A stretch of DNA of 64,000 nucleotides from Rhipicephalus microplus. Its lineage: Eukaryota > Arthropoda > Arachnida > Ixodida > Ixodidae. A model generated the notes under the pieces. That model saw only the letters and a list, made by a program, of their open reading frames with translations, searched no databases and had not been told where the DNA came from. Positions 46,431 through 56,073 of this stretch are shown here, piece by piece; positions within the stretch are counted from its first letter, which is position 1; each line of letters begins with the position of its first letter. The stretch spans positions 190,248,491 through 190,312,490 of the forward strand of contig NC_134702.1 in NCBI RefSeq assembly GCF_043290135.1. Reading direction: 5' to 3'. The translations under genes and the position numbers were made by a program.

Positions 46431-47539
46431 ATGAAAATTACACCCTTTGCTGCAAAGTGCCAGTCCTCAGCTTCACTATTTAAAAAAAAATCTAGTTTTT
46501 GGTTCACTAAGTATTACGGCTTAGTGGTGTTAGCTAACGCGCGATCTCAAGGATACAGTCCTATCAATTCATACACCCATCCATGTCACCCAAGCCGGTG
46601 ATGCGCTGCGCAGAGACCCCCGCGCGTGGGCAATGTAAAAGTTTTAAAATATATTTTCATGCTCATGCGTGGCTTCAAATGGCGACCAAAAATATGCTAA
46701 CTAGCTTCTGGAATTAAAGGATGCCTACGTGGATGCGCAACTAAACTGATTTATCGAAAGGGTGCCGAAAGTGAGCATGAGACGGCACTAAAACATTTTA
46801 TTGATGTGAAACGGTAGAAGAGTAAAACGATGAACTAAGTTGTGAGCCATTACTTGCAACACCTTCCACGCGAAGCATCATTTCTTCAAGCACTTATCTG
46901 TAAATAAAGCCCTATCATTCGTAACGTCATACTCGGAGACGATCGCGAATCAGGAGCGGTATCTGGATGAAAACCTTTTATTTTCTGCACACTGATCATA
47001 CAACGCATTTCTGAGAAGTGACTCACTATCTGTTTAGAACAATGTATTTTTAATATTTGGTCGCACATCTTCTTTTATAAAAGAAGAGTTGTACAGTGCA
47101 CAAATGCCTTTGTGTGAAGACGAAAATGGGTGAGCAGAAAAAACTTCTTTAGTTGATTGGTGAGGCTCGGACGATGTTGTGTGCAGCCCAATGTGACATC
47201 TTTTTTGTTTTTTCCAATCAGAAAACAAGCTCTTTCAAGCTGTCACTGTAAAGCTTGTTGTAGCGAAACCACTTTCAAAAAGTAATTTCAAGAGCGTCTA
47301 CAAATGCGAAGAGCTTCCCCAAAAGGCCTACTCATAGACGTCCACACGAGGGGGGCAAAGGGGAGGAGCGCCCCCTCCTAGTCGTTTGGGAGGGGAGCGC
47401 CAATTCTGCTCTTTACATTGACTGCGCGCAGGACACTCTTTAAGCTATTTAAAAGGTGGGTACAAAATCTCCCTCATACACAGGATTATTAGAGAGGAGG
47501 TACCCTGCAATGAACACTCGCTGTCCCCCCCCCTCCCCT
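46431..47539. other. About 1.1 kb without recognisable feature
   Basis: A+T-rich sequence with short frames only. A run of C (about 47526-47536) precedes the THAP-like segment on the other strand. Confidence 0.3.
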
Positions 47540-47796
47540 GAACGTCAAGCACGCCTACGGGCCTACCCCTTTCAATGCGGACAATTTCGCCATTCAAAGT
47601 GAACTCGAAGTGCCAGGAGATGTACCTCTCATCGAAGTGCGGCTCGCACACAGCCGAGTTTTCTTGAAGCAGCTTGTCAGCGTGCGGGATGGCTCTCCGC
47701 CACTGCGCAGAGCTTCGTCATTTGGAATGATGAACAACCTAACTTGTAGCTTGTAGTGCACCCCGGGATGAAACAACGACTTTGTTTTCGCGCCAT
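47540..47796 (-). pseudogene. THAP zinc-finger domain, frameshifted
   Basis: From ATG 47796 the minus strand reads MARKQSRCFIPGCTTSYK. A shift then gives VRLFIIPNDEA, and another gives AQWRRAIPHADKLLQENS, AVCEPHFDERYISWHF and NGEIVRIERGRP. The order C-x4-C, Trp, C-x2-H and a downstream basic-Pro segment is the C2CH signature of THAP domains, which bind DNA in host regulators and P-element-type transposases. The terminal AVPTxF box is absent or changed. Two single-base shifts prevent translation. It could be a decayed exon of a host THAP gene or a transposon-derived relic. Confidence 0.65.
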
Positions 47797-48404
47797 GAGA
47801 GTGCATACAAAGGAATATGTGTGAGAGTGCCACCGAAATAAAAAAAAACGAGGACGACCGCGCCCGATAAAACTGTCGGAAACATGCAAACAACGTGTAA
47901 ACGATTCCGCGCACCTCCACAGGGCTCCTCCTCAGAGAATTCAGTGCGCTCCGCAGGCGCCGCTTGCCGCTCATAACACTTTCCTATTCTAGCCACTGTA
48001 CCGGGGTCGAGGAGGCCAAGGAAAGGGCGCGTCCGTGCCTTGGACTTCGCCTTTTAAAGGCCAGCAGCGAGTTCCGAGCTCTTTTGCACATTCTCCTGCA
48101 CAGTCGCCACCTGCCTTTTACTTTCGTTGTGGATCGGTTCGCCACTTAGCGAATTTTGCTTAGCGTCTGACTCGAAACCAAACTTGTCTCGCGTGTAGCA
48201 AACGCGGGCAATTTCAAGCCGTATGCTTTTCGGCCTCCCTTCAAGATACAGTCACTACGCTTACTTCGAGTAGCGAACAAGTAAATACGGTCATCATTTC
48301 AAACGTGGCTTGTTGCCACACAACCAACATCTGAACCTTCTTCTCCCTCTCCGTCGTCCAATGAATTGCGCCAGGTGTTCACCCATGAATTGGGTTGTGT
48401 GCAT
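47797..48404. other. No recognisable feature
   Basis: No domain or repeat structure beyond short open frames. Confidence 0.25.
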
Positions 48405-49290
48405 TAAGTGGTGCATCCACCTGATGGTTGTTCAGTTCGTACAAAGCTTCGACACGTTCCTCTTCTGATCCGTGGGCAGGCTTCTGAAGAACACTCCCGT
48501 GCTTCTGATGTGCCTGCTTCTGCAGTGCTGCCTGCAGTTGAGCATAACCTGGCTCTGCCTCTTTCGACTGGGAGCGCCTCCGTTGATAGAATGATTGTTC
48601 CCATTGTGGCTGGTGCTCCTGACCATACTTTTGTTGAGCCAGTTACTTCTGTTCAGCCTTTTTCTACCCAAGCTCCGGCTGTGCTTCCTACAACCGGTGA
48701 TAATGTTCCGGAGACGTTTTTTTGTTCTACGTGCGCCGGATATGCAGCCGCCGAGCACGCCAGCCGAGCCTCTGTGGCAGTTCCTGTTCCACGTGCTGCT
48801 AAGATCTTTCCTTCGGTCGAGCTTGCGCCGACCGTGCCCATTCCTCCACCCCGCACGATTGCTGCATCGGTGGCGCTGATTCATCCCCACCGTAGCTTCA
48901 TCACTACCTGCTTGTTCCGGCCTCCACTGTGCCGGAGGTGCACTGTTGGGCTGATTTATTTGTTCCACCAGACATAGTGTGCGGACGCACCTGAGAAGCC
49001 TTTCTTGGAAATGGCACTGGTACAGGCATCGACGCCGTAATTTAAAGCATGCGGATGACTGCGTGGACATCCTCTTTCGGTGGAGGGGATGATGCGATGT
49101 GATGTAGTGAATTTGACAATGTGCCTTGATGTGAATTGGTGTGCGTGCTGTACAATTTTCTCCATTCTCCGCTGTGTTACGTGTACATCTGTTAGTGCTC
49201 TTTATTTCTTACTTCTTTCTCAATGTACTGTGCTGTGTATACCGTTCTATTGTATTTTTTACGAGTGTGTTTTTTCAAGGGGGAAGATAT
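48405..49290 (+). pseudogene. 3' part of gypsy E (C-terminal Pol extension)
   Basis: An open frame from 48408 to 48977 codes for a Pro/Ala/Ser/Val-rich chain (ASDVPASAVLPAVEHNLALP, VELAPTVPIPPPRTIAASVA) without catalytic motifs. The stretch to 49276 is non-coding. A polypurine tract AAGGGGGAAGA (49277-49287) precedes an LTR at 49291. By position this is the region between pol and the 3' LTR. The frame could be a low-complexity Pol extension or an unrelated ORF. The upstream pol domains are absent. Confidence 0.4.
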
Positions 49291-49799
49291 TGTGTCGTGC
49301 TGTTTTATTCAGTTTCGGTTTTTGTTTCAAATGTTATGTGGCACCTCGTGTGACAGTGTTTGTACCTAATGTATCAATCTGTAAATAAATGATTTGATTA
49401 CGGGACCCGGTAGCCCGGTCGCGGTAGTCTAGTAGCTAAGATACTCGGCTGCCGACCCGCAGATGAAGGGATTGAATCCCGGGGGCAGCGGCTGCACTTG
49501 CGATGGAGGTGAAAATGTTGTAGGCCCTTGTGCTCAGATTTGGGTGCACGTCAAAGAACCCCATGTGGTCGAAATTTCTGGAGCCCTCCACTATGGCGTC
49601 TCTGATAGTCATATGGTGGCTCTGGAACGTTAAACCCCACATATCAATTATTACGGGACCCGGTGCGAGAGGGATGTGTTTCTTCTCTCGGCGCTGCACG
49701 CAAAAGTCTTGGGTCGCTGCCGCTGGCGGTGTCAGTCTGCTGCAGCCTTCGTTCTTCTTCTTCATCGGCGTCGCTGCCACGGTTAACCCTGACATAACA
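49291..49799 (+). repeat. LTR of gypsy E, interrupted by a SINE
   Basis: The sequence starts TGTGTCGTGCTG just after the polypurine tract and ends ...CTGACATAACA. Removing the SINE and one target copy leaves about 256 bp with an AATAAA near 49385. The partner LTR is not in the window, so the boundary at 49799 is inferred from the TG...CA rule. Confidence 0.6.
49412..49650 (+). mobile_element. Ruka-like tRNA-derived SINE
   Basis: A tRNA-like head (GGTAGTCTAGTAGCTAAGATA A-box; GGGATTGAATCCCGG B-box) is followed by a body with TTTGGGTGCACGTCAAAGAACC and GTGGTCGAAATTTCTGGAGCC. The end is AACGTTAAACCCCACATATC plus AATTA. Both sides carry the identical 14-bp TTACGGGACCCGGT (49398-49411 and 49651-49664), a target duplication made by LINE machinery. 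The name Ruka is from memory of tick SINEs and is not verified. Confidence 0.85.
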
Positions 49800-49999
49800 T
49801 TGATCACTCACTTTAGCCGCAACATCAGCCAGTTTTACAAATCTAAAGTTGCTTCTACAGCTGGCGAGGGGATTGGAAACGGTCGTCAAACGTCGAAACT
49901 TCATTTGTGGTCAGCTGCTTACTCGCTGAAAATTGGTGAGGCCCAAGTGGTTGGAGCTGCCTATAACTGAAAGCATTCGAAGAGCTCCCGAATAACATT

Positions 50000-50899
50000 G
50001 TGGGACAATTTATAGGTACGTTTCGGTCATACCTTTATCCAGCATGGCTGCAGAGTTTACGTGACAGGCCATCGTCTACTCCTAATAGAAGCGCTGTGGT
50101 GGAAGCAAGGGACGCCCAGTGTCTACAGAAACCAGAAGTAGCGCCAGTTGCTGCCCGCAAAAAACACGTTAACCCATTTTCCGAACAAGCCCCGCCACAC
50201 GCCAAGAACTCTGGAGATAGTGAGGTACCGACTGCGAAAATATGTGAAAAACCATAGCCATGGACGTCTACTGGAGCCTATGAAAAGCTGGAAGACAGGA
50301 ACTAAGCCGAAGCTGACAGCAAATAAAAGCAGATAAACTCGCAACCTGGTGCTACGAAAATATACAGCCAGGAAAAATTCGGAACGGCGAAAGAAACAGC
50401 ACGAAAAGGTGGCCAGTAACAAAAAAAGAAAGATAACGAAGAAACAGCCCCGGGACAAAAAGCGACACCTAAGAATAAACGGGAGGAAGGCGAGGTTGCA
50501 GAAGATCAAAAGCCGAAAGGCCAGCCAAGTCAAGTTGACCAAACAAAAGACAAACTACGGGAACAATCGAAAAAAAGTGCCGGAGAGTAGACGCAAGGAA
50601 ACAAGAACGAACAGTCTCGGGCCAGACGAATTATTCTATTGAGATAAAGCATCTGAAGGCAACACAATCAGACGACATAAAGAACATTAGAAATGCCGGA
50701 GAAAATCTGAAGAAAGATTCACCGCTGACGGACCAACAAAAGCCGAATCCCGAGCCTGACCAAGCGTCGAATCCAGAGTTTCGACAAGAAGACACTGGAA
50801 ACGTGCGCGTTTGGGCTTTTCTCAAGGTTAAGATGGCCGAGAAGTACGACGTTGCCTTGAAAGTTTCACGCAACAAACGGGCAAACTTCTGTGTGGCTT
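50000..50899 (+). pseudogene. Unrecognised Lys/Gln/Glu-rich reading frame, decayed
   Basis: One frame can be followed from ATG 50000 (MGQFIGTFRSYLYPAWLQSL) through a Pro/Ala/Lys linker and a highly charged segment (NEETAPGQKATPKNKREEG, VAEDQKPKGQPSQVDQTKDK) with five in-frame stops. After a shift near 50600 it continues to a more hydrophobic end, NVRVWAFLKVKMAEKYDVAL, stopping at 50899. It follows the gypsy E LTR. The N-terminal MG could be a myristoylation-type start as in some Gag proteins, but no Gag motif is seen. Function unknown. Confidence 0.4.
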
Positions 50900-51239
50900 G
50901 ACGAGCTTTACACGTCATTGTAGTTTTGTGTTATTTTGCCTTTGTTCCCTCTTGACCTTGTTCCCATAATGTGTCATTTAGTCAGCAGTTGAATAGAATG
51001 GCCGAACATTTTTATGTGGAGTCAGTGAATAACGTTCTCGGGACAGCCTTAACGAGGACGTTAGGGGTTGCAGGGTGGATATATGGTAAAAATTCACACG
51101 CCCTTTTGTAGACAGTGCGAAGGTAGAGGACTACTTGAAAGAGAGACTCTCGTGCAGTTGTGGCATGTGTGACGTTTAGAAGCCTGTGTGGCATGTGTTT
51201 TACTAGGTGGGAGTAAATTATTTCTTTTATTACGAGGTT
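50900..51239. other. No recognisable feature
   Basis: Short spacer before the composite repeat copy 3. Confidence 0.3.
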
Positions 51240-51804
51240 AAAGTCAACATAGGGGAAGCTAGCGAAACAACCGCGAGCGCACCATAGGCGTGGCGTGTAG
51301 TCATGACATGTGATAACATAAAAATCATGACATGAATTTCATGATTTCTACGTTATGGTCTGTCACCTATGTTAGTCATGCAGTCATATCATATTATACC
51401 AGTTCTGCGAAAATGTCGTTTGAACAAAACCACTGCAAGAGCAGCAAGACCATGAAATGTAAACTATGACCTTCATGACGTATATGTCATGATTTTCATG
51501 TTTTGAGCCGACAAATTTATTTCTCGTACAGTCACGTTATGCCATACCAATATTGCTATCGATAACATTATCGAGACGGCCGAGAAAGCTAAAAGTCCCA
51601 GGCAGATAGATAGATAGATGGATAGATAGATAGATAGACAGATAGATAGATAGAGAGATAGGTAAACTCACAGTCGCCGAAGTTCGCTAAGAAGTAATTC
51701 GCATTTGATATGTTCCTCATATAGTCATGTTAAGCCATATGCGAATTTTTTTTGCCGATACCATTTATAGAGACAGCCAGGAGAGCTAAATTGCTGCACG
51801 TGGC

Positions 51805-51850
<46 letters not shown>

Positions 51851-51890
51851 TGCTCAAATTTGCCGAAGTTTGCTGAGAAGTGCTTCGAGA
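51240..51890 (+). repeat. Composite 145-bp/GATA repeat, copy 3 (partial)
   Basis: One 145-bp-type landmark (GGGGAAGCTAGCGAAAC near 51253) is followed by the CATGAATTTCATGATTTCTA-rich stretch and a (GATA)n tract (51605-51660). A GCCGAAGTTCGCTAAGAAG end follows. Then comes a second short unit with another (GATA)n tract (51805-51850) and GCCGAAGTTTGCTGAGAAG. The terminal half of the unit has been duplicated. Confidence 0.65.
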
Positions 51891-52108
51891 ATAAAATACT
51901 CATCGGCCGGACACGTAGTGCATGGTCATCAATGGCGATTGACTGGATTCTCAGTAAAGGCAAGTGGGTTATTGGGAGACAAAAAGTTAAGGGGGCAGAT
52001 GAGATTACAAAGTTTGCGGGTATAAAGTGGCAGCAGCAAGCACAGGAGCGGGTTGACTGGCGGAACACGGTAGAGGCCTTTGTCCTGCAGTGGGCACAGA
52101 GAGGCTGA
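51890..52108 (+). pseudogene. LINE ORF2 C-terminal fragment
   Basis: The frame contains GADEITKFAGIKWQQQAQER and VDWRNTVEAFVLQWAQRG then TGA. This resembles the conserved end of many arthropod LINE ORF2 proteins, where an 'RW-DEI ... W-x-AQDR-xWR-x-EAF' pattern closes the protein. No RT remains. The copy abuts the GATA repeat end. Confidence 0.55.
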
Positions 52109-52139
52109 ATAATGATGAATTTGAACTCAACAATCAAGC

Positions 52140-52490
52140 ATATATCATATTTGTGGGGAAGTATCCATCCATAAATGTTCTAAGCTTTTCCATGAGGTTG
52201 CCGGTCGAGTTGAGAGGCCTATAAAACACAGCGATGAAAAGTGAATGGCTCGCATGTTTAAGTTTATTCGATAGAGCTGTCATTTCATTTGAGCCAGAGA
52301 TAACGGTGAACGTAATATTGCGTTTTCCGAGAACAGCCAAAGCCCCTCCCTTACTGCACCAATCCTTTCTGAAGAGAGTGTAGCCAAATCCTTATTGTCA
52401 GCGTCGGGTGTTTCCAGGCGGAGCGAAGTTTCCGTGTTGCGAACGATATCTGGTTGGTGCTTGAGGACAATACTCTCTAACAACTACAAT
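52140..52490 (-). pseudogene. LINE endonuclease fragment
   Basis: Minus-strand segments KHQPDIVRNTETSLRLE (near 52460), AVLGKRNITFTVISGSNEMT and HSLFIAVFYRPLNSTGNLME (near 52190-52330) match the middle of APE-type endonucleases of CR1/L2-like LINEs. There a 'TETWL ... GGVAV ... E ... YRPP' pattern is conserved. The catalytic GDFN part and the RT are absent. A frameshift near 52340 separates the two halves. Confidence 0.6.
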
Positions 52491-53940
52491 TCGTTTAGTA
52501 TATTGCAAGCGTTATTGTTTATAATAATAAAACGGGCATAGAGGTTTACCTGATGTCACGCGTCCTCGTTCGTTGAAGGTCCTGAGCTTGTGTTCATGAA
52601 AAGACATGAAGTGTGTTCCTTTAAGCTTCGACGAATTGTTCAGTAACTTTATTTTTAGGGGTGAAGCTTTTGAAGGCGTGAGTCTTTCCATTCCTCGTAA
52701 GTACGTGACCGCCTATAGTTGCACCTTTGCGAACTGCCCACTACTTCATCTGTACAAACATCGCACCATGCCCCATTACCAATCCGCCACTTCACCAGCC
52801 ATGAAGCCGTTATAATGAAGAGTGAATGAAAGCGATGTATATCTACCACTCACAAGACTAAAAGTTCTTGTGTAAATGCAGTGTTTGTTACGTGTTTGAT
52901 GATGTAGTGGGCGATATTCGCCTATAGTTCATGGTTTAGCGATGAAATCCTCGAGCGCTTTGCGCAACTCATCATCATTCACTTCGTTGTTATGCTGTAA
53001 TTTTAGTTCACGAAGGTATGGAATACGCAATATAACAGCTCAGTTATTGCCGTTTACCTTCTTAACACTCCTGTGAATATGTTTCATCAAAAATGTCATA
53101 ATTTATATTGTGCACCCTACTTTGATCAGTATTTTTATAGTCTTCAGTTAATATTGCGCCAACACGAATTTGCTATACCATCAACTCGTTTGACGAAAGA
53201 GATAGCTTATTGTCAAATTTACCCAGAGTACCATCTAGTAATGAAATACGAAAATAAGCTTGATCAAAAGACTCAAGTTTTTTTCAATAGCCCTTAGTCT
53301 ACGATCAACCTGCGCGAGTAAAGTCTCTGAAGGTGCCTGCTTATTTTTTAGTTCCTTCATCATAAACAGTATATTTTTTAAGACCGTAAGCGTTGTTTCA
53401 GCACGGCACTATTTTTAGGTCCCAGGTTTTTTTTTGATATCTCCACAAAAATTTGTCTTCCTATTCGCAAGTTCGCATGATGTAGTTAGATTTGTGTTTT
53501 GCTGGCGGCCTTATTTCTCACCAGTTGAAACACTTTCAAAATACGAGGCACATAATAATTCTGGCTAGCCTAAAGAAATGTTTCTCATGCAACAACGGTC
53601 ATGATGACAAGCAGCAGATTCTGATAAAAGCTTCTTTACCCACCTATTTTTTTGAAGAAATTGTGTTTGACCTTCCTGCTCACAAGTGATGTGGGTATGT
53701 TCAATATAGCTAAGTGAATCAACCGTAGGGCAGTACTTCTCCTTGTGCGAATGTGCAGCGCACATGTGCTATTTGCTGCATGCATTTCAATTACTCTAGT
53801 TTTCACCTTTTTAGCTGGATCTGCTCTGTAAGTAATAGGCATTTATGAGTAATTACTACAGTATCAAAAAATTGGATTGGAACACGTATGCAAAGCCTTA
53901 CAGTGCTGACATAATGATTACAGGGTTTGTTATATTTCAG
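52491..53940. other. About 1.4 kb without recognisable feature
   Basis: A+T-rich, short frames, no repeat ends recognised. Confidence 0.3.
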
Positions 53941-53992
53941 GGATTCGCCAACGACAACTGGGGCTCAGCGACTGATCAGGGGAAAATAGAGT
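53941..53992 (+). CDS. Candidate 52-bp microexon
   Basis: Preceded by GTTATATTTCAG and followed by T|GTAAGTGAG, both close to splice consensus. The in-frame reading is GFANDNWGSATDQGKIE with one base left over. It has no similarity I recognise. A nearby open stretch at 54044-54178 also ends at a donor-like GTGAGT. Confidence 0.25.
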
Positions 53993-54043
53993 GTAAGTGA
54001 GTTGTTTTGCCCAACTAAGCTATTTCGCACAATAAGCCTTTTC

Positions 54044-54178
54044 CATGTCGGGTGTGGGCTTCTGCCGACGTTATAAGCCGTGCGTGACACGTGAAGACGC
54101 GCTGTTCTTTTCGCACTCCCTGAACGTTGTTTATGAGCAAACTATTCAAGTGAAGGAGGCTTTGCAGAAGTTTGAGGG
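54044..54178 (+). CDS. Candidate exon or first exon, unknown
   Basis: From ATG 54044 the frame reads MSGVGFCRRYKPCVTREDAL then FFSHSLNVVYEQTIQVKEALQ, ending at GAGG|GTGAGTC (donor near 54179). The composition is that of ordinary protein rather than of a transposon. If it joins 53941-53992, an acceptor between 54000 and 54040 is needed (several AG candidates). Weak. Confidence 0.25.
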
Positions 54179-55039
54179 TGAGTCACGAAAGCCACGGCCA
54201 GCCGCATATTAGTGCCACAATGCCAACGCGTTCAGCGGAAATTTGACAGTACTAGTACATACCAGCCGAAGATGGGCATGGAAAACACCGGGATGGCCTG
54301 TTCCTTGTGAATGACGTAAGCGTCATAGCGTTGCGTGGCGATCGTACTGATCGGGTCCCTGAGAATCAGCGGAGCCTGGTGTTTTATTAAACGACGCTGC
54401 TTTAATTTATTGCTTTTTATCAGGTTACTACTCACAGCGCACCTACTGACTTGAATCAAAGGAGGAGAAGAGGAGATCTAGAGCAAATGTACAGAGAAAA
54501 AATTAACGTACATATATTTCATGCACATAGAAATAAAGACAGAAATAATTTACCAATTTTCTTTACGAATATGGTGAATTGCTTGTATTGGAAAACAACG
54601 TGCACTCAAAAGGGAAATACACATACACTTATAGTGATAATAGAATGCGTTGCGGTACTTGATGGTTCATATTCTTCAATAGGACTTCAATAGGTTGTCC
54701 ACACTGTCCATAACGCATCCCTAGCGATGCCAGCGAATACGTTTATCACTTAAGCAGCTCCAAGGAAAGATCACCTGAAAAGAAAATTCCTCACAAGGCG
54801 CCTTAAACAATGTTTACAAAAAGCATATGCTTTTTGTAAACTAGATGTCAACTGGATGTCAACTAGATGGGAAGACACAATAGCTAAAAGGACCCTGAAA
54901 CACAACTCCACTAGCAACTAGCACTTATAACGAAATACTGAAATTTATTCTTGAATATAAATAGTATTCTTCGTATGCATATTGCAATACTGACATGCAA
55001 CGTGCGCCTATTGATGAAAACATTTTTTATGGAAATTCG
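54179..55039. other. Spacer with a perfect 30-nt palindrome
   Basis: No gene. The palindrome at 54812-54841 is given separately. Confidence 0.3.
54812..54841. repeat. Perfect 30-nt palindrome
   Basis: GTTTACAAAAAGCAT is followed without spacer by its exact reverse complement. A direct pair of GATGTCAACT units follows at 54844-54864. Confidence 0.8.
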
Positions 55040-55059
55040 AAGAAAAGAAGGGGGGTCCC

Positions 55060-56073
55060 TATTCCAGGGCTCCTATGGTAAACTCGGTGACAGCGCAGGC
55101 ACTGGCAATGAGGGCCCGCAGACCTCGGGGCGCCGTCGCGTAGAGTGGCTTGCCACTCGTCTGGGGTACGGGTGGACCATAGGATTGCAGGGAGGGGAGG
55201 GAATAAGCGGCGGAGCACTCTACGGTAACGTGAAAAGTTGTGGGGATAGCGCCACGGCCTGGGCAGACATCGGTATAACGAGTCAGTTATATTTCATTCA
55301 CGAAGTCGAGGTTCGTAAAAGTTCGGGTCTGCAGTTGGCGAAGTGCGACAGCCTCCTCGCGTGTGAAGGAGTCAAGTGGGAGTTTGTATTGCTTTAGTTT
55401 GCGTATGTAATGTTGTGTGACTTCGTGATGTGTGAGAAGTGGGGAATCTGGCTCTGTGTTGGCCGCCTGACTGCGCAGGGCCACTCGAAGGGTGAGTTCT
55501 CGAGCAGCCGCGTTAGCGCGTTTATTATCCTAGAGTGAGGCATGACCAGGAGTCCACAGCAAGCGCATGATGTGGCTCTTGTGTAAAGCAACTGTGGATG
55601 TGGGTAAGAGAATAGAATGGGAGCTTTTGGGAATGCCGCGACCTGTTAGAAAAGCCCGATATGCCGCTTGCGAATCGACTAGTGTTTAGTATGTTTCCGC
55701 TGCGAGGCACAAGGTGTATTGGATCGCCAAGGTAACCGCCAGGATTTTGCCCAAATTGGTGGCTGAAGATGGAGGAGAATTTCAGGCAGCCCTTACGATT
55801 TCATGAAAGCCGCTAACTACCACCACTGTCTGTCTGTCGTGCGAGCCACGCCTGTGTAGTAGATGCTATTCCCAACGTCACTGAGATTGCGATTTAGGTA
55901 TCTCATCCATGCACGCCGACGACCGATGGTACGCTCAGGGTGCTTGTTGCGTGGCAGAGGTTGTACGCAAAGCGCTCGAGCTATTTCGAATGGCACGACA
56001 GTATCCTGCGTTTCCGGAGGTTGAGGGGGTACTAGGTGACCCAGGTGGTGGAGTACGTGTCTACCCGGTGGTG
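55060..56073 (-). pseudogene. I-like ORF2: RNase H and terminal finger
   Basis: Minus-strand pieces include LVDSQAAYRAFLTGRGIPKS (near 55690-55620), LLWTPGHASL (near 55565-55535), RANAARELTLRVALRSQAA and HHEVTQHYIRKLKQYKLPLD. TREEAVALRQLQTRTF and a CPGRGA...HVTVEC finger follow, ending with VTEFTIGALE and TAG near 55065. The RNase H Asp in VDSQ and the HASL/N region are recognisable. Stops split the segment. Confidence 0.7.

Noticed and set aside
48054..48070. TTAA-type MITE end (TTTTAAAGGCCAGC)
   Set aside because: It resembles the end at 63-75, but no inverted partner lies within 2 kb.
48432..49070. 212-codon minus-strand frame
   Set aside because: Reverse reading of the plus-strand Pro/Ala-rich frame, with no domain of its own.
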